Shown here piece after piece: positions 12,833 to 23,648 of a stretch of 64,000 nt of DNA. Made by a program: the position numbers and the translations under genes. A model generated the notes under the pieces. The model was given only the letters and a program-made list of their open reading frames with translations. It ran no database searches and was not told the DNA's origin. The stretch is from positions 4,898,001 through 4,962,000 of the forward strand of contig NC_060020.1 in NCBI RefSeq assembly GCF_021134715.1, read 5' to 3'. Position 1 is the first letter of the stretch; each line of letters starts with the position of its first letter. Source of the DNA: Daphnia pulex (taxonomy: Eukaryota; Arthropoda; Branchiopoda; Diplostraca; Daphniidae).

Positions 12833-13099
12833 GCAACAGAAAATCTCATATGGAATTTTGCTAGACATACCTTTCAGACGGTCGTCAATATTGAGGAAGA
12901 AAAAGAATCTAAACCCGAAGTAGAGGCAGAAGAGGATTATCCTACTACTGTTATACCAAAAGCCAACGGAATTTATTCCACGCGCTCCAAGACGGCATTA
13001 TTATGGTGTGCCCTTGTTGACTTACTAAAGGTACTAAGTGGAATCATCAAGGAGGAAAGCAGTAGTACCTCCACCAAATTAAAATCTCCTTTATACTAA
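12833..13099 (+). other. Possible orphan exon or gene remnant, 88 codons
   Basis: After an acceptor (taatttag at 12825-12832) a frame stays open for 88 codons to TAA at 13097-13099. It has no ATG at its start, and it could instead splice out at AAG|gtacta (13030). The product begins ATENLIWNFARHTFQ, then has an acidic stretch (IEEEKESKPEVEAEEDY) and a hydrophobic patch (TALLWCALVDLLK). I do not recognise it. Upstream short frames (12160-12760) may belong to the same remnant. Confidence 0.3.
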
Positions 13100-15480
13100 T
13101 TGACGTCATTTTCCAAGTTAGGCACACATGTCCGACAACAGACCTATGTAGACCAGTATAGGAGCAATCCACTTGCTGTCAGTAAGAAACAGGCGTCAGG
13201 AAAAAGAGACAGTTAAATGTTACTTGTCGCTCAAGTTCTCCATTATCTAACCTTTATCACCTCCATTATACCAATGACGTAAAGCACAGGTAATAAGAAA
13301 CATTTTTATTCCTTTTTGATTCCATAGGTAATGAGCATTTGATTTTCTTTCAACAGATTTAGAAACACAAAAGTGTTGAAATTCGTTTTAACGGTCGTTC
13401 CACCGTATCACAAAGTGAAGCATCTAGCCCGATGTCGCTCAAGATTTCCAACACGGTCCCAAGAATAACTCGCCTGCTTGGATCTATTCATTGGCTAGAC
13501 CTCTGATTCTGGTTGGATGTTTCGTTTTTTTTTTTCGAACAAACGGCCTCAAATCGTTGAGAGAATTCTCTGTAAGTGTGAACCGTCCATGCGTGTCCCG
13601 CTGAGAAGAAATGGCAACCAGCGGCCAACCAAAAAGCCCACAACATGAGCATAGATGGTAAAAACCGGTAAAAACCGTCAGGGATGTCGCCCGTCACAGA
13701 GGAGTGAAGATAGCTTGGAACTTAAGTACGACAAAGCATTACCACGAGAGGAACGAAAAAGCTGCTGCAAGACGGGTAAGGCCACCTTATCTTTCTCGAC
13801 TTAAGGACACACTTTAAGGGACTTTGGGATGTGGAGCCTTGAAAGAGTTAAAAAGTCTGAAAAGCTAACTAAAAACTTTGTCTATTCGTGTCATAGGGAA
13901 AGCTGCTGGAGTAATCTGGTGTTTATGCTCATTTGATTCATTTCGTGCCAGCTAGTGAAAGCCGAAAGGCTCAAGGCATGTCGAATTCAAGTTGAGCTGC
14001 TGCGTGCTGTCTGGAAGCAAGCAATCCAGCCGTTGCGTTCAGTCATTTGAACAGGAATCTAATGACTGTCAATAGGTGGCTGTCAATAGGTGGCTGAAAT
14101 GATGTCCACCAGGTAGCGCGAGTGTGTTCAGCACTGATGCAGAGCGGCCATTTTGTTGCAAGACGCAGTAGAGATGGGTTGTTGGTCGTGACGTTTCTCA
14201 CGATGAAAATTAAAAGGTATTCAATTCATTGTTAAGTTCCTATTGTTATTGAATTAAAAATGTTGATGTATAAATTTACAGTGATTTAGCATGTAGAAAC
14301 CACTTTGCCAAACCATTCAACTCAGACTTGGGAAGTGCCTGTACATTGCCGAAATGGCGTGCCTAGTGTGTCTCGCTGCCTGTTCTTAGGCGTACGTCTA
14401 AACCCATGCAACAGCTAAAAGTAATTATTTTGATCAAATGTCTTTCAAAAGTACTACAGATCTAGTTAACATGACTAGAGATTAGACCAATTTGCTCTGC
14501 TACGATAGAAATTTTGAATCACATTTTAAAGTTATTTTGTTGGACTGCGTAGTTTTCTGTTACTCTTTGTATTCTTCTGTTATAATGAGTGTGTACACAG
14601 TTGTGTTTCTTGAAATTAATTTTCTTTTCTGAAATAGGTATAACAAACACTTCTATAACGCTGTTGGTTACCTTGTTGCAGCCAAATGGGGAAAGGTGTG
14701 ACAAAGACCGTTATATGCAGCATGAGGTTGCAGTGTGATCCAGAAGTAGCTGTGTTGGACCTGAAATTGCTGTGCTGTTGTAGCTGAGCTGTTCCATCTG
14801 GGTTCCTGACTTGCAAATTTTTGTGTTGTTGCTTGCCTGCCAGTATTTTGTGTTGTGACTTCAAATAGTTTGATCTGTCGTCTTTTGAGTTTTCATTCAA
14901 TCATGCAGTATACGACTGAGGCAACCTGATCAATGTCAGGTTTGACACAGTTGAGAACTGCTAGATAAAACAAGCTTTCTGCGCCAAACAAATAATAATT
15001 TGCATATAACTTGCATCATATTATTATCGCGGTAGAGAAAGCGACAGGCCCCCCCCCCTGGGGGCCACAGGAAAAATATGAAATCAAATATAAATTTTGT
15101 ATAAACTTTTGTTATGAATAAACTTTGTATATAATAAAATTTTCGAATAAAATATTTTCGCGACAATTTTTTAAGAATTTCGTGTAAGGGGAATTTTTTT
15201 AAATTTTTTTTCAAAAACAAAAGTCTGGACTTAGCAGAAATAATGGCAGTGGACTTTGGATTTTCAATAGAAAAATATTGTTGTTGGACTTTGAATTTTA
15301 ATGATAGAAAAAATAAAAGGAAGAGAGTTTAAATATTATTAAATTGTAAAAATAATAAGTTTGAATTTTTATTGTTGTATTTTACAAGATAATGATTTGT
15401 AAGTTTACATGGCACTCAGAAATATTTTCTCACATCACGAAATGATCAGCAGGAGGAAAGGTACTTCAGGAGAAAATAGA
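13100..15480. other. Non-coding stretch
   Basis: No convincing gene. The stretch contains a 14-bp perfect tandem duplication at 14067-14094 and a C9/G5 dyad at about 15051-15065. Open frames are short and low-complexity. Confidence 0.4.
14067..14094 (+). repeat. Perfect tandem duplication of a 14-mer
   Basis: TGTCAATAGGTGGC occurs twice head to tail. Each copy contains CAATAGGTGGC, which fits the CTCF half-consensus (AGGTGGC). Function is inference. Confidence 0.8.
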
Positions 15481-16373
15481 CATAGACGTGATTTATCGAT
15501 CAATCTTGTATTTCAGCAATCTTTCAACACATCCAGTGAAATACTTCAGAACTTCGATAGGTCGGAGCAACATAAGTAGTGGTGACAAAATCAGAAGAAT
15601 TGCTGGTGTAATACAAATGAACTTCAGATGGTAGTAGTTTGGAGCAGGATAATACTTAAATTCCTCGATGTAGTATACCAGGCAGCGTACATGGTTGTGT
15701 AACAGACGACTTCTTCGGTGTAGTACTTGGGGGCTGCGGTGTTGTAGCTAGGTGTAGCGTAGGTCGGTGTAGTAGACTGGAGCATCAGTGTAGTAATACT
15801 TGGCCGCCTCAGTTCTTGTTGAGTAGCTCGGGACAGAGTAGTACTTTGCCTCTTCGGTGTAGGATTCGATTGTTTTGGTGGAGTTATCAGCAGGAGCTTC
15901 GGTGTAGCAGCTGGGAACAGAGAAGTAGTTAGTAGCGTCGGTGCAGTAAGTAGCTGAGAACAGAGTTATACTTGGGAGCCTCGGTGTAGTCGGATGGGGC
16001 GGCATGCGCTGTCATGTAGTACTCCGTGGCCTTGGTGGTGTAGTTGCTCGGGGCAGCGTAAGTTGTGGTATAAAACTCCGGTGCTTTAGTGGTGTAGTAC
16101 TTGAAGACCTCGGTGCAGGAACTCGTCGTTGCGTAAGTTGTGTAGGAAGGCGGCGGCGATGTGGTTTGATATCCGCCATACCCAGAGACTTCGGTACACC
16201 AGTGGTCGATCCAGCCAGCAACGATACAACACCCAACAGCAGCACGACACCATAGTTAACTAGACAATTAATAAATTTAAACATAAATATTAAATAATAA
16301 CAGGCATATTAGCAACTAGAAAAAAAAAAAGATTGATACAAAACTCAAAGTAAAAAACTTAATAGTTGCCCAT
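15480..16373 (-). pseudogene. Tyrosine-rich repeat protein gene, degenerate copy 2
   Basis: The start is ATG at 16371-16373 with a 4-nt first exon (ATGG|gcaact, a GC donor). Exon 2 begins at 16259 and encodes a clean signal peptide (MVNYGVVLLLGVVSLLAGS). After GVPKSLG the frame slips by one base relative to the body, which continues as YGGYQTTSPPPSYTTYATT and repeats of the type YYTTKAPEFYTTTYAAPS. Further frameshifts split the repeats around 15750-16005, and repeat-like sequence runs on to about 15500. Proteins of this sort (signal peptide plus Tyr/Thr/Ala/Pro repeats) look like secreted structural or cuticle components, which is inference. Several independent frame breaks make it a likely pseudogene. 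The 5' leader is homologous to copy 1, so the pair arose by tandem duplication. Confidence 0.6.
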
Positions 16374-16394
16374 AATTCCGAACTGGTTACACGA

Positions 16395-16957
16395 TGAGGA
16401 ATGCAGTTGGTGACAGACAGGGCTCTGCAGTTCGGGGACGACTCCTCATACGCACAGACATACTTCAGGACGTAGGTGTAGTAGTTCGGGGCAGCGTAGG
16501 TTGTAGTGTAATACTTGAGCGATCCGGTGTTGTAGTAACGCGGGGCCTCGGTGTAGTAGGAAGGGGCAGCATATATAGACGTGTAGTATTCCGGCGCCTT
16601 AGTGATGTAACTCGGGGCAGTTATACTTCGGGATTCGGTGTAGCAGCTCGTGGCATCATAAATTGTGGTGTAACACTCTTGAGCCTTGGTGGTGTAGGAA
16701 CCGGTTGTTGCGTATGTTTTTGTTGCGTAGTAAGGCGGCAGCATTGCGGTTTGACATTCGCCATACCCCAGGAGACATTGGTACACCAATGGTCGACCCA
16801 CCAATCAACGATACAACACCCAACAGCATACGACGACTTAGATAACTACACAGTAAAAAAATTCAAACATTAATATTAAATATTAACAGGCATATCAACA
16901 GATAGAAACAATAGAATTGATACACAACTTAATGTAAAAGACAGAATATTTACCCAT
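16395..16957 (-). pseudogene. Tyrosine-rich repeat protein gene, degenerate copy 1
   Basis: This is the upstream member of the tandem pair. ATG is at 16955-16957 with a 4-nt first exon (ATGG|gtaaat) and acceptor at 16846. Joining them gives a stop at codon 4 (ATG GTT ATC TAA), so the signal peptide cannot be made. The body frame (LGYGECQTAMLPPYYATKTY, then repeats such as YITKAPEYYTSIYAAPSYYT) is open for over 120 codons. It is offset by one base from the signal-peptide frame at the same GVP..S..LG segment where copy 2 is also broken. The 3' end runs directly into the leader of copy 2, so the terminal repeats are probably lost. The TATA promoter in front is intact. Confidence 0.6.
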
Positions 16958-17036
16958 GGTTGCGAACTGGCAATACGGTGAAGAAGGCAGATGGTGAGTG
17001 CGCTGTAGTTGTTGCCGTGTCGAAGATGCTCTCTCG

Positions 17037-17072
17037 ACTGATTTCCCTTCGCCTTTTCTCTCGCCTTTTATA
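17037..17072 (-). promoter_or_regulatory. TATA box and initiator of tyrosine-rich copy 1
   Basis: On the minus strand TATAAAAG (17065-17072) is followed by the arthropod initiator TCAGT (17037-17041), with its A 33 nt downstream of the first T of the TATA box. That is textbook spacing. The predicted leader is about 80 nt to the ATG at 16957. Copy 2 keeps the leader but not this promoter. Confidence 0.7.
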
Positions 17073-17169
17073 CGATTTTTTTCTCACCCTCACCTTTAAA
17101 GCCTTGCGGGTGTTGTACCTGTTTGATAATGTTGCAAAACGTCCGTCCTCACCCATCCTCTACACCATT

Positions 17170-18330
17170 GCATGACACGTATTTATGTAAAGATCTCCGT
17201 GACCTTCGAGTATGTTTTACTGGCCTTTCCTTCTGCAGGTTGATGTGGCTGGGGGTGGGTCTACAACAACCAAAATCAAAATGAATACTAAGTTAAATGG
17301 TAATGGCTTAAAACTATACCAATTGACATTGGAGTCATTTGACTCGTTTCTTCGTCGAATGAATAAATCTTCCATTTCGAACCGTTTGAAGGACAGTCGG
17401 CTTTTTTGAAAATATTCCTACCCAATCTTATCCAAGTTTCGAACACATGATCAATCCATATTCATTTCATGATGTGCACACAGTTGAGCCTTGTTAGAAA
17501 CCTCTTTTCTCTGTCAATAAGTTCTCAAAAGTTTCAAAAAGTCACATGAAAACCGTCTGAACTATTAACTGATTTAGAAACCGAAAGTAGATTTAAACGT
17601 AAATTATCAAAAATCTAACAAATGAGTTTTGTAGCTAGATAACTTACGGTCAAATTTCACCCCAAATAATCTAACAATAACTCCAATAAATGAATTTAGA
17701 AATAAGGAAAATAAAAGTAACTAAAACTGGTGCTTTTGGCAGCTGAAAAACGATCGAAGATGGCCTTAGATTGACGCCATACAGCTTCAAAAAGAAGACA
17801 TCCCTGTTCTAGCTCATCCACACTGAATTGAAATAACAACAAAAAAAAAGACAAATGAAAAATACTCGATACTCACAACATATTCTCCTGACTAAAATCG
17901 TGATCTCGTCGTCCTCAAGAAACTCCCTGCTGCATTGAGAGCTGGCCTGGGGTAGTTCAAGTTGGCTGCGAATGATGCTTATCGGGTTCGGGTAGCTGGA
18001 GCAGGCTCAACTCCCCCATTCCTCGGAGCGACGAAAGGATGGCAGCATATACTGCTGACTTGCATTTTCATCCGGTGTTACCAATGGATTCAGTCATTGA
18101 ATATAGCGGCGCAAGACAAGACCCTTCCAGGTTCGCCCTCGGGTATTAACGGGCAAGATATCAGTTAAAAGCTTTTGCTTATAGTTTCAAAACAATTAAA
18201 ATGTAGGAATTTCGTAAGATTTTGTTTATTGTAATTTCCTGGATTTTTTTGCTGTATCATTTACGAAATAAAATAATAAACAATGTAAATTCTTGAGTTA
18301 AACTCAGACAGTGGCCCAATTTCTCCATCA
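17170..18330. other. Non-coding stretch
   Basis: No supportable gene. Short plus-strand frames (17212-17409, 17962-18168) have no recognisable domain or splice structure. Confidence 0.4.
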
Positions 18331-18348
18331 CAAGGGCTGAGGTAAAAA

Positions 18349-18489
18349 GGCAACAGTTCAGGGTACAACATCGAGGCAACAGTTCAGGTTATAAGATCGA
18401 AGCCATATTTTAGGAAAAAAGTTTGAGGCAAGGCAACAATTCAGGGAAACAGATGGAGGCAACAATTCGAGAAAAAAGATGGAGGCAAT
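18349..18489. repeat. Degenerate tandem repeat, unit about 26 nt
   Basis: About five imperfect units built on GGCAACAGTTCAGGG followed by an A-rich half and ATCGA or ATGGA, starting at 18349, 18375, about 18401, 18431 and 18458. Unit lengths vary. No coding role is apparent; it looks like an ageing minisatellite. Confidence 0.75.
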
Positions 18490-18558
18490 TAGCTGCAGTC
18501 GATGTTTAAGGACGTCAAGTAATTAAGATCTTCAGACAATCAGTAAAAAAGGATTTGT

Positions 18559-18762
18559 TTACTGATTGTCTTTAAGCCACTCCCTCAGCTCCCTTTCATC
18601 AGGTATATCCGGGTTGATCTAAAGAGAATACACAAGAAAAAAAAATCCCGATGAAAAAAACTGCTGGAGAAATATTATTGAGTTTAAACTTACCATGATT
18701 ACCGAATCATCGAAGGAGTCTAGGAATATTTCTCCACTATCGCGTGTTGGGGAAAATGCCAT
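18559..18762 (-). CDS. Small spliced open frame, 42 aa, unknown
   Basis: Exon 18694-18762 starts with ATG (MAFSPTRDSGEIFLD) and ends GTAATCATG|gtaagt. A 75-nt intron ends in tattctctttag. Exon 18559-18618 continues in phase 0 (INPDIPDERELREWLKDNQ) to TAA. The donor, pyrimidine-rich acceptor and intron length are all typical of real introns here. The peptide is acidic and hydrophilic with no family I recognise. It sits immediately downstream of, and in a different frame from, the VPS33A fragment on the same strand. It may be the real 3' end of a larger chimeric transcript rather than an independent gene. Confidence 0.35.
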
Positions 18763-18767
18763 ATAAA

Positions 18768-19489
18768 CTTTGGAGGGACATTAACCCATGAGCAATTTGA
18801 TGAGAGAGCAACCCATGAGAATAAATTTGAAGAAATTGATGACAAGCAATCCCTTTCAAAGTTTGGCTCATAAATAAATACCTTGAAAACATTATCGAGT
18901 TCCATTGAAATGACATCACGATCTAGTGGGAAAAAATCAACAGGCAGTTCATCAATAGAAGTAAGAGTTCCATACACTCCTTTGTCCTAAATGAAGTAAT
19001 AATTTTGTCAACAATTTCTTCTTCGCTGATTTAAGTAACTTTAACCAACCTTGAGCCGCTGTTCACATACTGCACTTCGTCGGGAGACAAAAATTAACTG
19101 ATATTCCTTACTAGCAGAATGTCCTTGGCTTTTTCGCTGAAATGTAAATTAACTTATTGTTGACTATTTAAAGTTAAAATATGTAGATTATTCATACCTG
19201 TGCAAGTTATCGGCAATACAATCCATCAGCTCAACTTCAGGTCTTGTGATGAACAGTATATTTTTAACAGATATGGAAGGCAAGCGCCCAGGTTTTAACT
19301 GGAACATTTTTACAACATCTAGTTCCTTAAGAAAACTGTATTCTGCCACCAAACCAATGGGGCCAGTGAATTGTTCATCCCAAAATATTGCCTAGCATAA
19401 TTGATGAATTTACGTACATTTCTTAAATGGAATAGCACACACCAAAATACCTTTGTTCCACTGAACTTCTCTAAAAGAGAAACAATATC
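18768..19489 (-). pseudogene. VPS33A: VPS33A fragment lacking both ends
   Basis: Four spliced exons (19451-19489, 19198-19391, 19050-19128, 18882-18986) join in frame to encode about 139 residues of an N-terminal Sec1/Munc18 domain. Landmarks are [49 protein letters not shown] and FPLDRDVISMELDNVFK, all matching VPS33A, the SM protein of the HOPS/CORVET tethering complexes. The next exon is recognisable (SHQIAHGLMSLQSLYG) but out of frame, with an apparent internal duplication and an early stop. The first about 20 residues and the last about 430 of the roughly 600-aa protein are absent. Retained introns show it arose from genomic DNA, not from mRNA. Confidence 0.75.
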
Positions 19490-19799
19490 CTGTAACAATA
19501 ACAAAACTGTTGACGAAATTTATTTTTACTGAACAAGACATCAACAGACTGTCAACAGACAACCTAATGGATTTTGTGGTTGTCCTAAGTCACAAAAAGC
19601 TAATGACTAAATCCGCATAAAAATTAATAAAATTTAGTATTACCAAATGAAGCGAAACTTACCTAAGCGCTGAGATAAATTACTGTAAGTTTACACAAAA
19701 AGTTTGAAGAAAATCGATGCAGTAGTTTAGTTTTCTATAAATTTATTCTGATTCTGAATTAAAGGTTCTGGAAGCCTGGCTCAGAACAGCGTTCACTCC

Positions 19800-19850
19800 C
19801 CCACATCCCCCCCCCACTCCTACACACACACACACACACCCGCATTTACT
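19800..19850 (+). repeat. C-run and (AC)n microsatellite
   Basis: A run of nine C residues is followed by an alternating CA tract of about 18 nt. It is a simple-sequence repeat with no other content. Confidence 0.8.
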
Positions 19851-19918
19851 TTAATGCCTTCTGGTAGTACAAGTACTACCCTCAGGGATAAACCTGATAT
19901 GAGAATGGGTGTTACTTT

Positions 19919-20034
19919 AGATACCAAAAATATCAAAGAAGATTGTAGCGACACCAAGCAATACCTCAACTCAAATCAAGAGCGGGTCCGTTCTAAGAAA
20001 GTCAAAGAGGAAAATTCATCAAGGTAGCAGCCAA
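19919..20034 (-). repeat. Dispersed repeat, copy B
   Basis: Inverse-orientation partner of 11838-11951, with a 5-nt insertion relative to copy A. It lies just upstream of the VPS33A fragment, so the repeat may mark a rearrangement breakpoint. Confidence 0.85.
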
Positions 20035-20637
20035 TGGATCAACAAACAAAGAACTTAGTGGACCATGTTGCCCTTAGCCCTTTTTTTTTCTTGGAAAGAA
20101 AACTAGGTGGTTCTTTATTCACTATTAAGCAAAATCTAAATTTAAAAAAATAAAATAAATTAAATTGCTGTCAATTGAAGATCATGATGAATTCTCAAAA
20201 TTCTATGTAAAACAACTTACAGATCATCTGTGACGATAAAAAATAATAAAGAATCTTGGTTTTCACCAGCAGTGTCATGCGTGACATACTGACATGACAG
20301 ATAAAAATAAGACGTTCTGACCTGCGGGTAATCGGGTCAGGAAGAAAAAAAATGGAAACCCCACCAGCTCGTTAAAATCTTGTCCGACTCCCACCTTCTT
20401 CGGGCCAAATCCACTTGCAGAACCGTAGGGGAGGCACTAATAAGAGGCACTTTCCTGTAATCTTTAACAACTAACGGATAATGGTGATAAGAATAAATGA
20501 TAAGAACCATGAAAATGAGAAAATCAAAAGAAAATAACAGATTATTACGCTTGAAAGCTTAAACCAATCTATCACTCGCCGAATTTTATTCGAAATTTCG
20601 CAGCATTAAATTGAACAATGACAATAAGTAAGGAATA

Positions 20638-22338
20638 TTAGGAATCAGCAATTAGTTCATCCCAATCAGGTAAACAGACAGTTTTGTATTTGATTGGTCC
20701 TAGTGCTCTCATTTTGCCGGTCTTATCTTCTGCATCAACCTCAACGGAAATCAAATCCTATGGCAGATATATAAACGTTTATGCAAGTGTCAGACGAAAA
20801 TTTTTGAAAATCATAGAACTACCTGTAAGTAAGACACTTGGGTAGCGCTATCCAACACAAAAGAATGTTCTCCCATTTGCAAAGTTATCTTCCCTGATTT
20901 ATGGATGCGTAGAGTTCCTAATCGACCTTCAGGAATATCTTCAAAAACACTTTCTTTATCAGGTTTTGCTTCAGAAATGGAGTGATCAACGACTTTCTCT
21001 TGAATTGCAGTCCCGGGTTCGTTTTTAACTTGAGGACGTTCCTTATCCGATTTCAGGCTTGGCAGCACATCTGGTAACTTCAATCAAAATAGAATTGCAC
21101 GATTAGACGACCAACTACCCGGCGATAATGTCATATGTCAACTTACCTGAATGAACAGTAATTCACCCTCATTTTGGAAAATGTGTTCTCCTGTGACTTG
21201 AGAAGGTTTCAGACGTCGCTGGTAAGAAGATGCTTTAGGAGTCGGAATTGGTTTTTTCTCATCCTTCTCTTGCTTGACTAATGTAAATTTCAATATTATT
21301 TTTTTAGTTTGTGTGCAAAAAGATTTAAACTTTCTGAAAAATATACACATACTGGTGACCCCTCCTTCTACTGTGATGGCTGGTTTGCTTTCAGATTTTA
21401 TACCAATATCGTCAACTTCTTCCTTTACACTTGCATCTAAATAATTATAAAAACAAAAACAACCACATTAAATGTACCATTCCTTTACTGCTACTCAGTT
21501 ATGCATACCTAAACTTGATTTTGGTAGTTGGATGGGCTGCATTACCACATTATTGTAAAAACCATCACCCAGTTCAGAATCATCCAAGAAATCATCTCTT
21601 AGCAATGCACTCAGAGCAGCGTCTTCCTCTTCCTTGTTCACTTTGGTGTTCTGTTTGAATTCAATTAAACTTACTGGTTATTTTTTTTTGTCTTTTGTTA
21701 AAAATTGAACTTGTATTCTACCTGAGTGTTCAGTCGTGGTTTTTCCAACCCACCAGAAGAGCCTCCACCTTCTCTGTCAGCATATGCTGATGATGAACTT
21801 CTCATTTTTGGATTCGAATCACATACTCCTTGTCCAAAAAGTGCTCCTTCGCTCTTAAAGAATAGAATGTAATAGTTGAAGGATATTAGACATATTATTA
21901 GCATAACAATACAAAAAAATTAGTACTTGAACCCATTCCTTTCCTCTGCCTCTTCCTCTTCCCCGGTTATCATCTCTTCTACCACCTCGCCCTCTGCCAT
22001 TACTAGAAGATTCTGCAGAGTTGTCAACATTCAAAGGTGCCTCCAGAGTTTTTGTGCGCCTAACTGGGATTGTCGGTTTGAATTCCTTCTTTGGTTTTGC
22101 AGCCCCTGACACAGAATTTAAATTTGGTCTGGAACTCCCACCTAGGCTAAGATCCCTTTCCCCACGCAAAGAAGGTAGTCTAAAAATTATTAGTATTTTA
22201 ATAATCAATAATAAAAATTTTTATTGCACAATCGTTAGTTCATTACCTCCCTGATCTATTGGCATTTAAAGGCGATGTCGCTGCTTTGAGAGCGAGTTTT
22301 TTTACGAGATCTGATGGATTTCCTCCTGAACCGCTCAT
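20638..22338 (-). CDS. POLR3D: RNA polymerase III subunit RPC4
   Basis: Eight exons (22247-22338, 21927-22179, 21722-21853, 21509-21650, 21353-21436, 21147-21277, 20823-21077, 20638-20757) give 402 aa, near the 398 aa of human POLR3D. The N-terminal half is low-complexity and basic, with an Arg/Gly tract (GRGRGGRRDDNRGRGRGRGK). The middle is acidic (NKEEEDAALSALLRDDF). The C-terminal RPC4 domain holds GRLGTLRIHKSGKITLQMG, SYLQDLISVEVDAED and GKMRALGPIKYKTVCLPDW, the conserved end of the family. RPC4 pairs with RPC5 (POLR3E) in a TFIIF-like subcomplex that supports initiation, termination and reinitiation on tRNA, 5S and other short genes. Its start codon is only 166 bp from the end of the mobile element at 22504, which must overlap or abut its promoter. 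Confidence 0.95.
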
Positions 22339-22529
22339 TTTCAATTTTCACTTTTTACTTCACAAAATCGTGTTTTACAATTTTGTCTTTGCTAAACAAC
22401 AAAGCATTATTATTATCTAAACAACACTGTCGACTGTCGCACTCTGCTCGTCCTCGTCTGCTGTCGCGATTTTTGAGCCTACAGACGAACTTTCGCGACA
22501 ACTGTAGTATAGTCAAATTGGCGATTTGA

Positions 22530-23648
22530 CCCCAAACAAATTATTACCTGAATTTTTGTTCGTGAGCACTGTGTGTACTATAAAAATGTAGTTATTTTTA
22601 AAATACTAGTTAAAACTATCGTGTAGAACATGTATAAATCGTGATTTGAAATTTTATTTCCCGTGTAAATATTCTTTCTTGTTGAAATAAACCATTTAAA
22701 AAAATATTAAATTTTAGAAAATCTTTCATTCTATAAGTACCCAACTTTTTGTGCAGTTATAACGAGATTTAGTATTTTAAAAAAAATTAAACGTAAAACC
22801 CAATTTTTTTCCCCCGCGAAAAAGTGTTTCCGTATTTAACACAGCCGCTTATGGGAAAATGGGTTTTTTTAAAAACAGTATTTACATGACATCTTAGCAC
22901 ATAGAAATCCCCCCTTGGGTTCATTTTATAGCTAAAGAGTCATTCTATCTTATTCATTTATATTTATTCAAAAGGGGACATTCGTTTAGAAGTTATAACC
23001 GATATTCTAGGCCCTAATTTTGCATATTTTCCAAGTGTTTTGCATTAGTGAGTAACACACCCGCTTGGAGTGCAGCCCCTTCTAGCGGAGAGCGGCTGTG
23101 CTAATCACCACCAAGCGGGTGTGTTACTCACTAATGCAAAACACTTGGAAAATATGCAAAATTAGGGCCTAGAATATCGGTTATAACTTCTAAACGAATG
23201 TCCCCTTTTGAATAAATATAAATGAATAAGATAGAATGACTCTTTAGCTATAAAATGAACCCAAGGAAGGATTTCTATGTGCTAAGATGTCATGTAAATA
23301 CTGTTTAAAAAAAAACCCATTTTCCCATAAGCGGCTGTGTTAAATACGGAAACACTTTTTCGCGGGGGAAAATATTGGGTTTTACGTTTAATTTTTTTTT
23401 AAATACTAAATATCGTTATAACTGCACAAAAAGTTGGGTACTTATAGAATGAAAGATTTTCTAAAATTTAATATTTTTTTAAATGGTTTATTTCAACAAG
23501 AAAGGATATTTACACGGGAAATAACATTTCAAATCACGATTTATACATGTTCTACACGATAGTTTTAACTAGTATTTTAAAAATAACTACATTTTTATAG
23601 TACACACAGTGCTCACGAACAAAAATTCAGGTAATAATTTGTTTGGGG
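22530..23648. repeat. 1.1-kb near-perfect palindrome (foldback)
   Basis: The arms are 22530-23068 and 23111-23648 (539 and 538 nt), with a 42-nt spacer. They are near-identical, with only small indels and substitutions. The outer ends are CCCCAAACAAATTATTACC and its complement. The arms have no coding potential. The right TIR of the surrounding element carries, at the equivalent place, only a short interrupted dyad (CCC-AAAAAGT-GGG). So the palindrome was either inserted into the left TIR or amplified from such a seed. Transcription across it would give a very long hairpin RNA. Confidence 0.93.

Noticed and set aside
16394-16873. 159-codon plus-strand frame rich in Gly, Val and Arg
   Set aside because: Antisense shadow of the tyrosine-rich repeats on the minus strand, with no independent signals.
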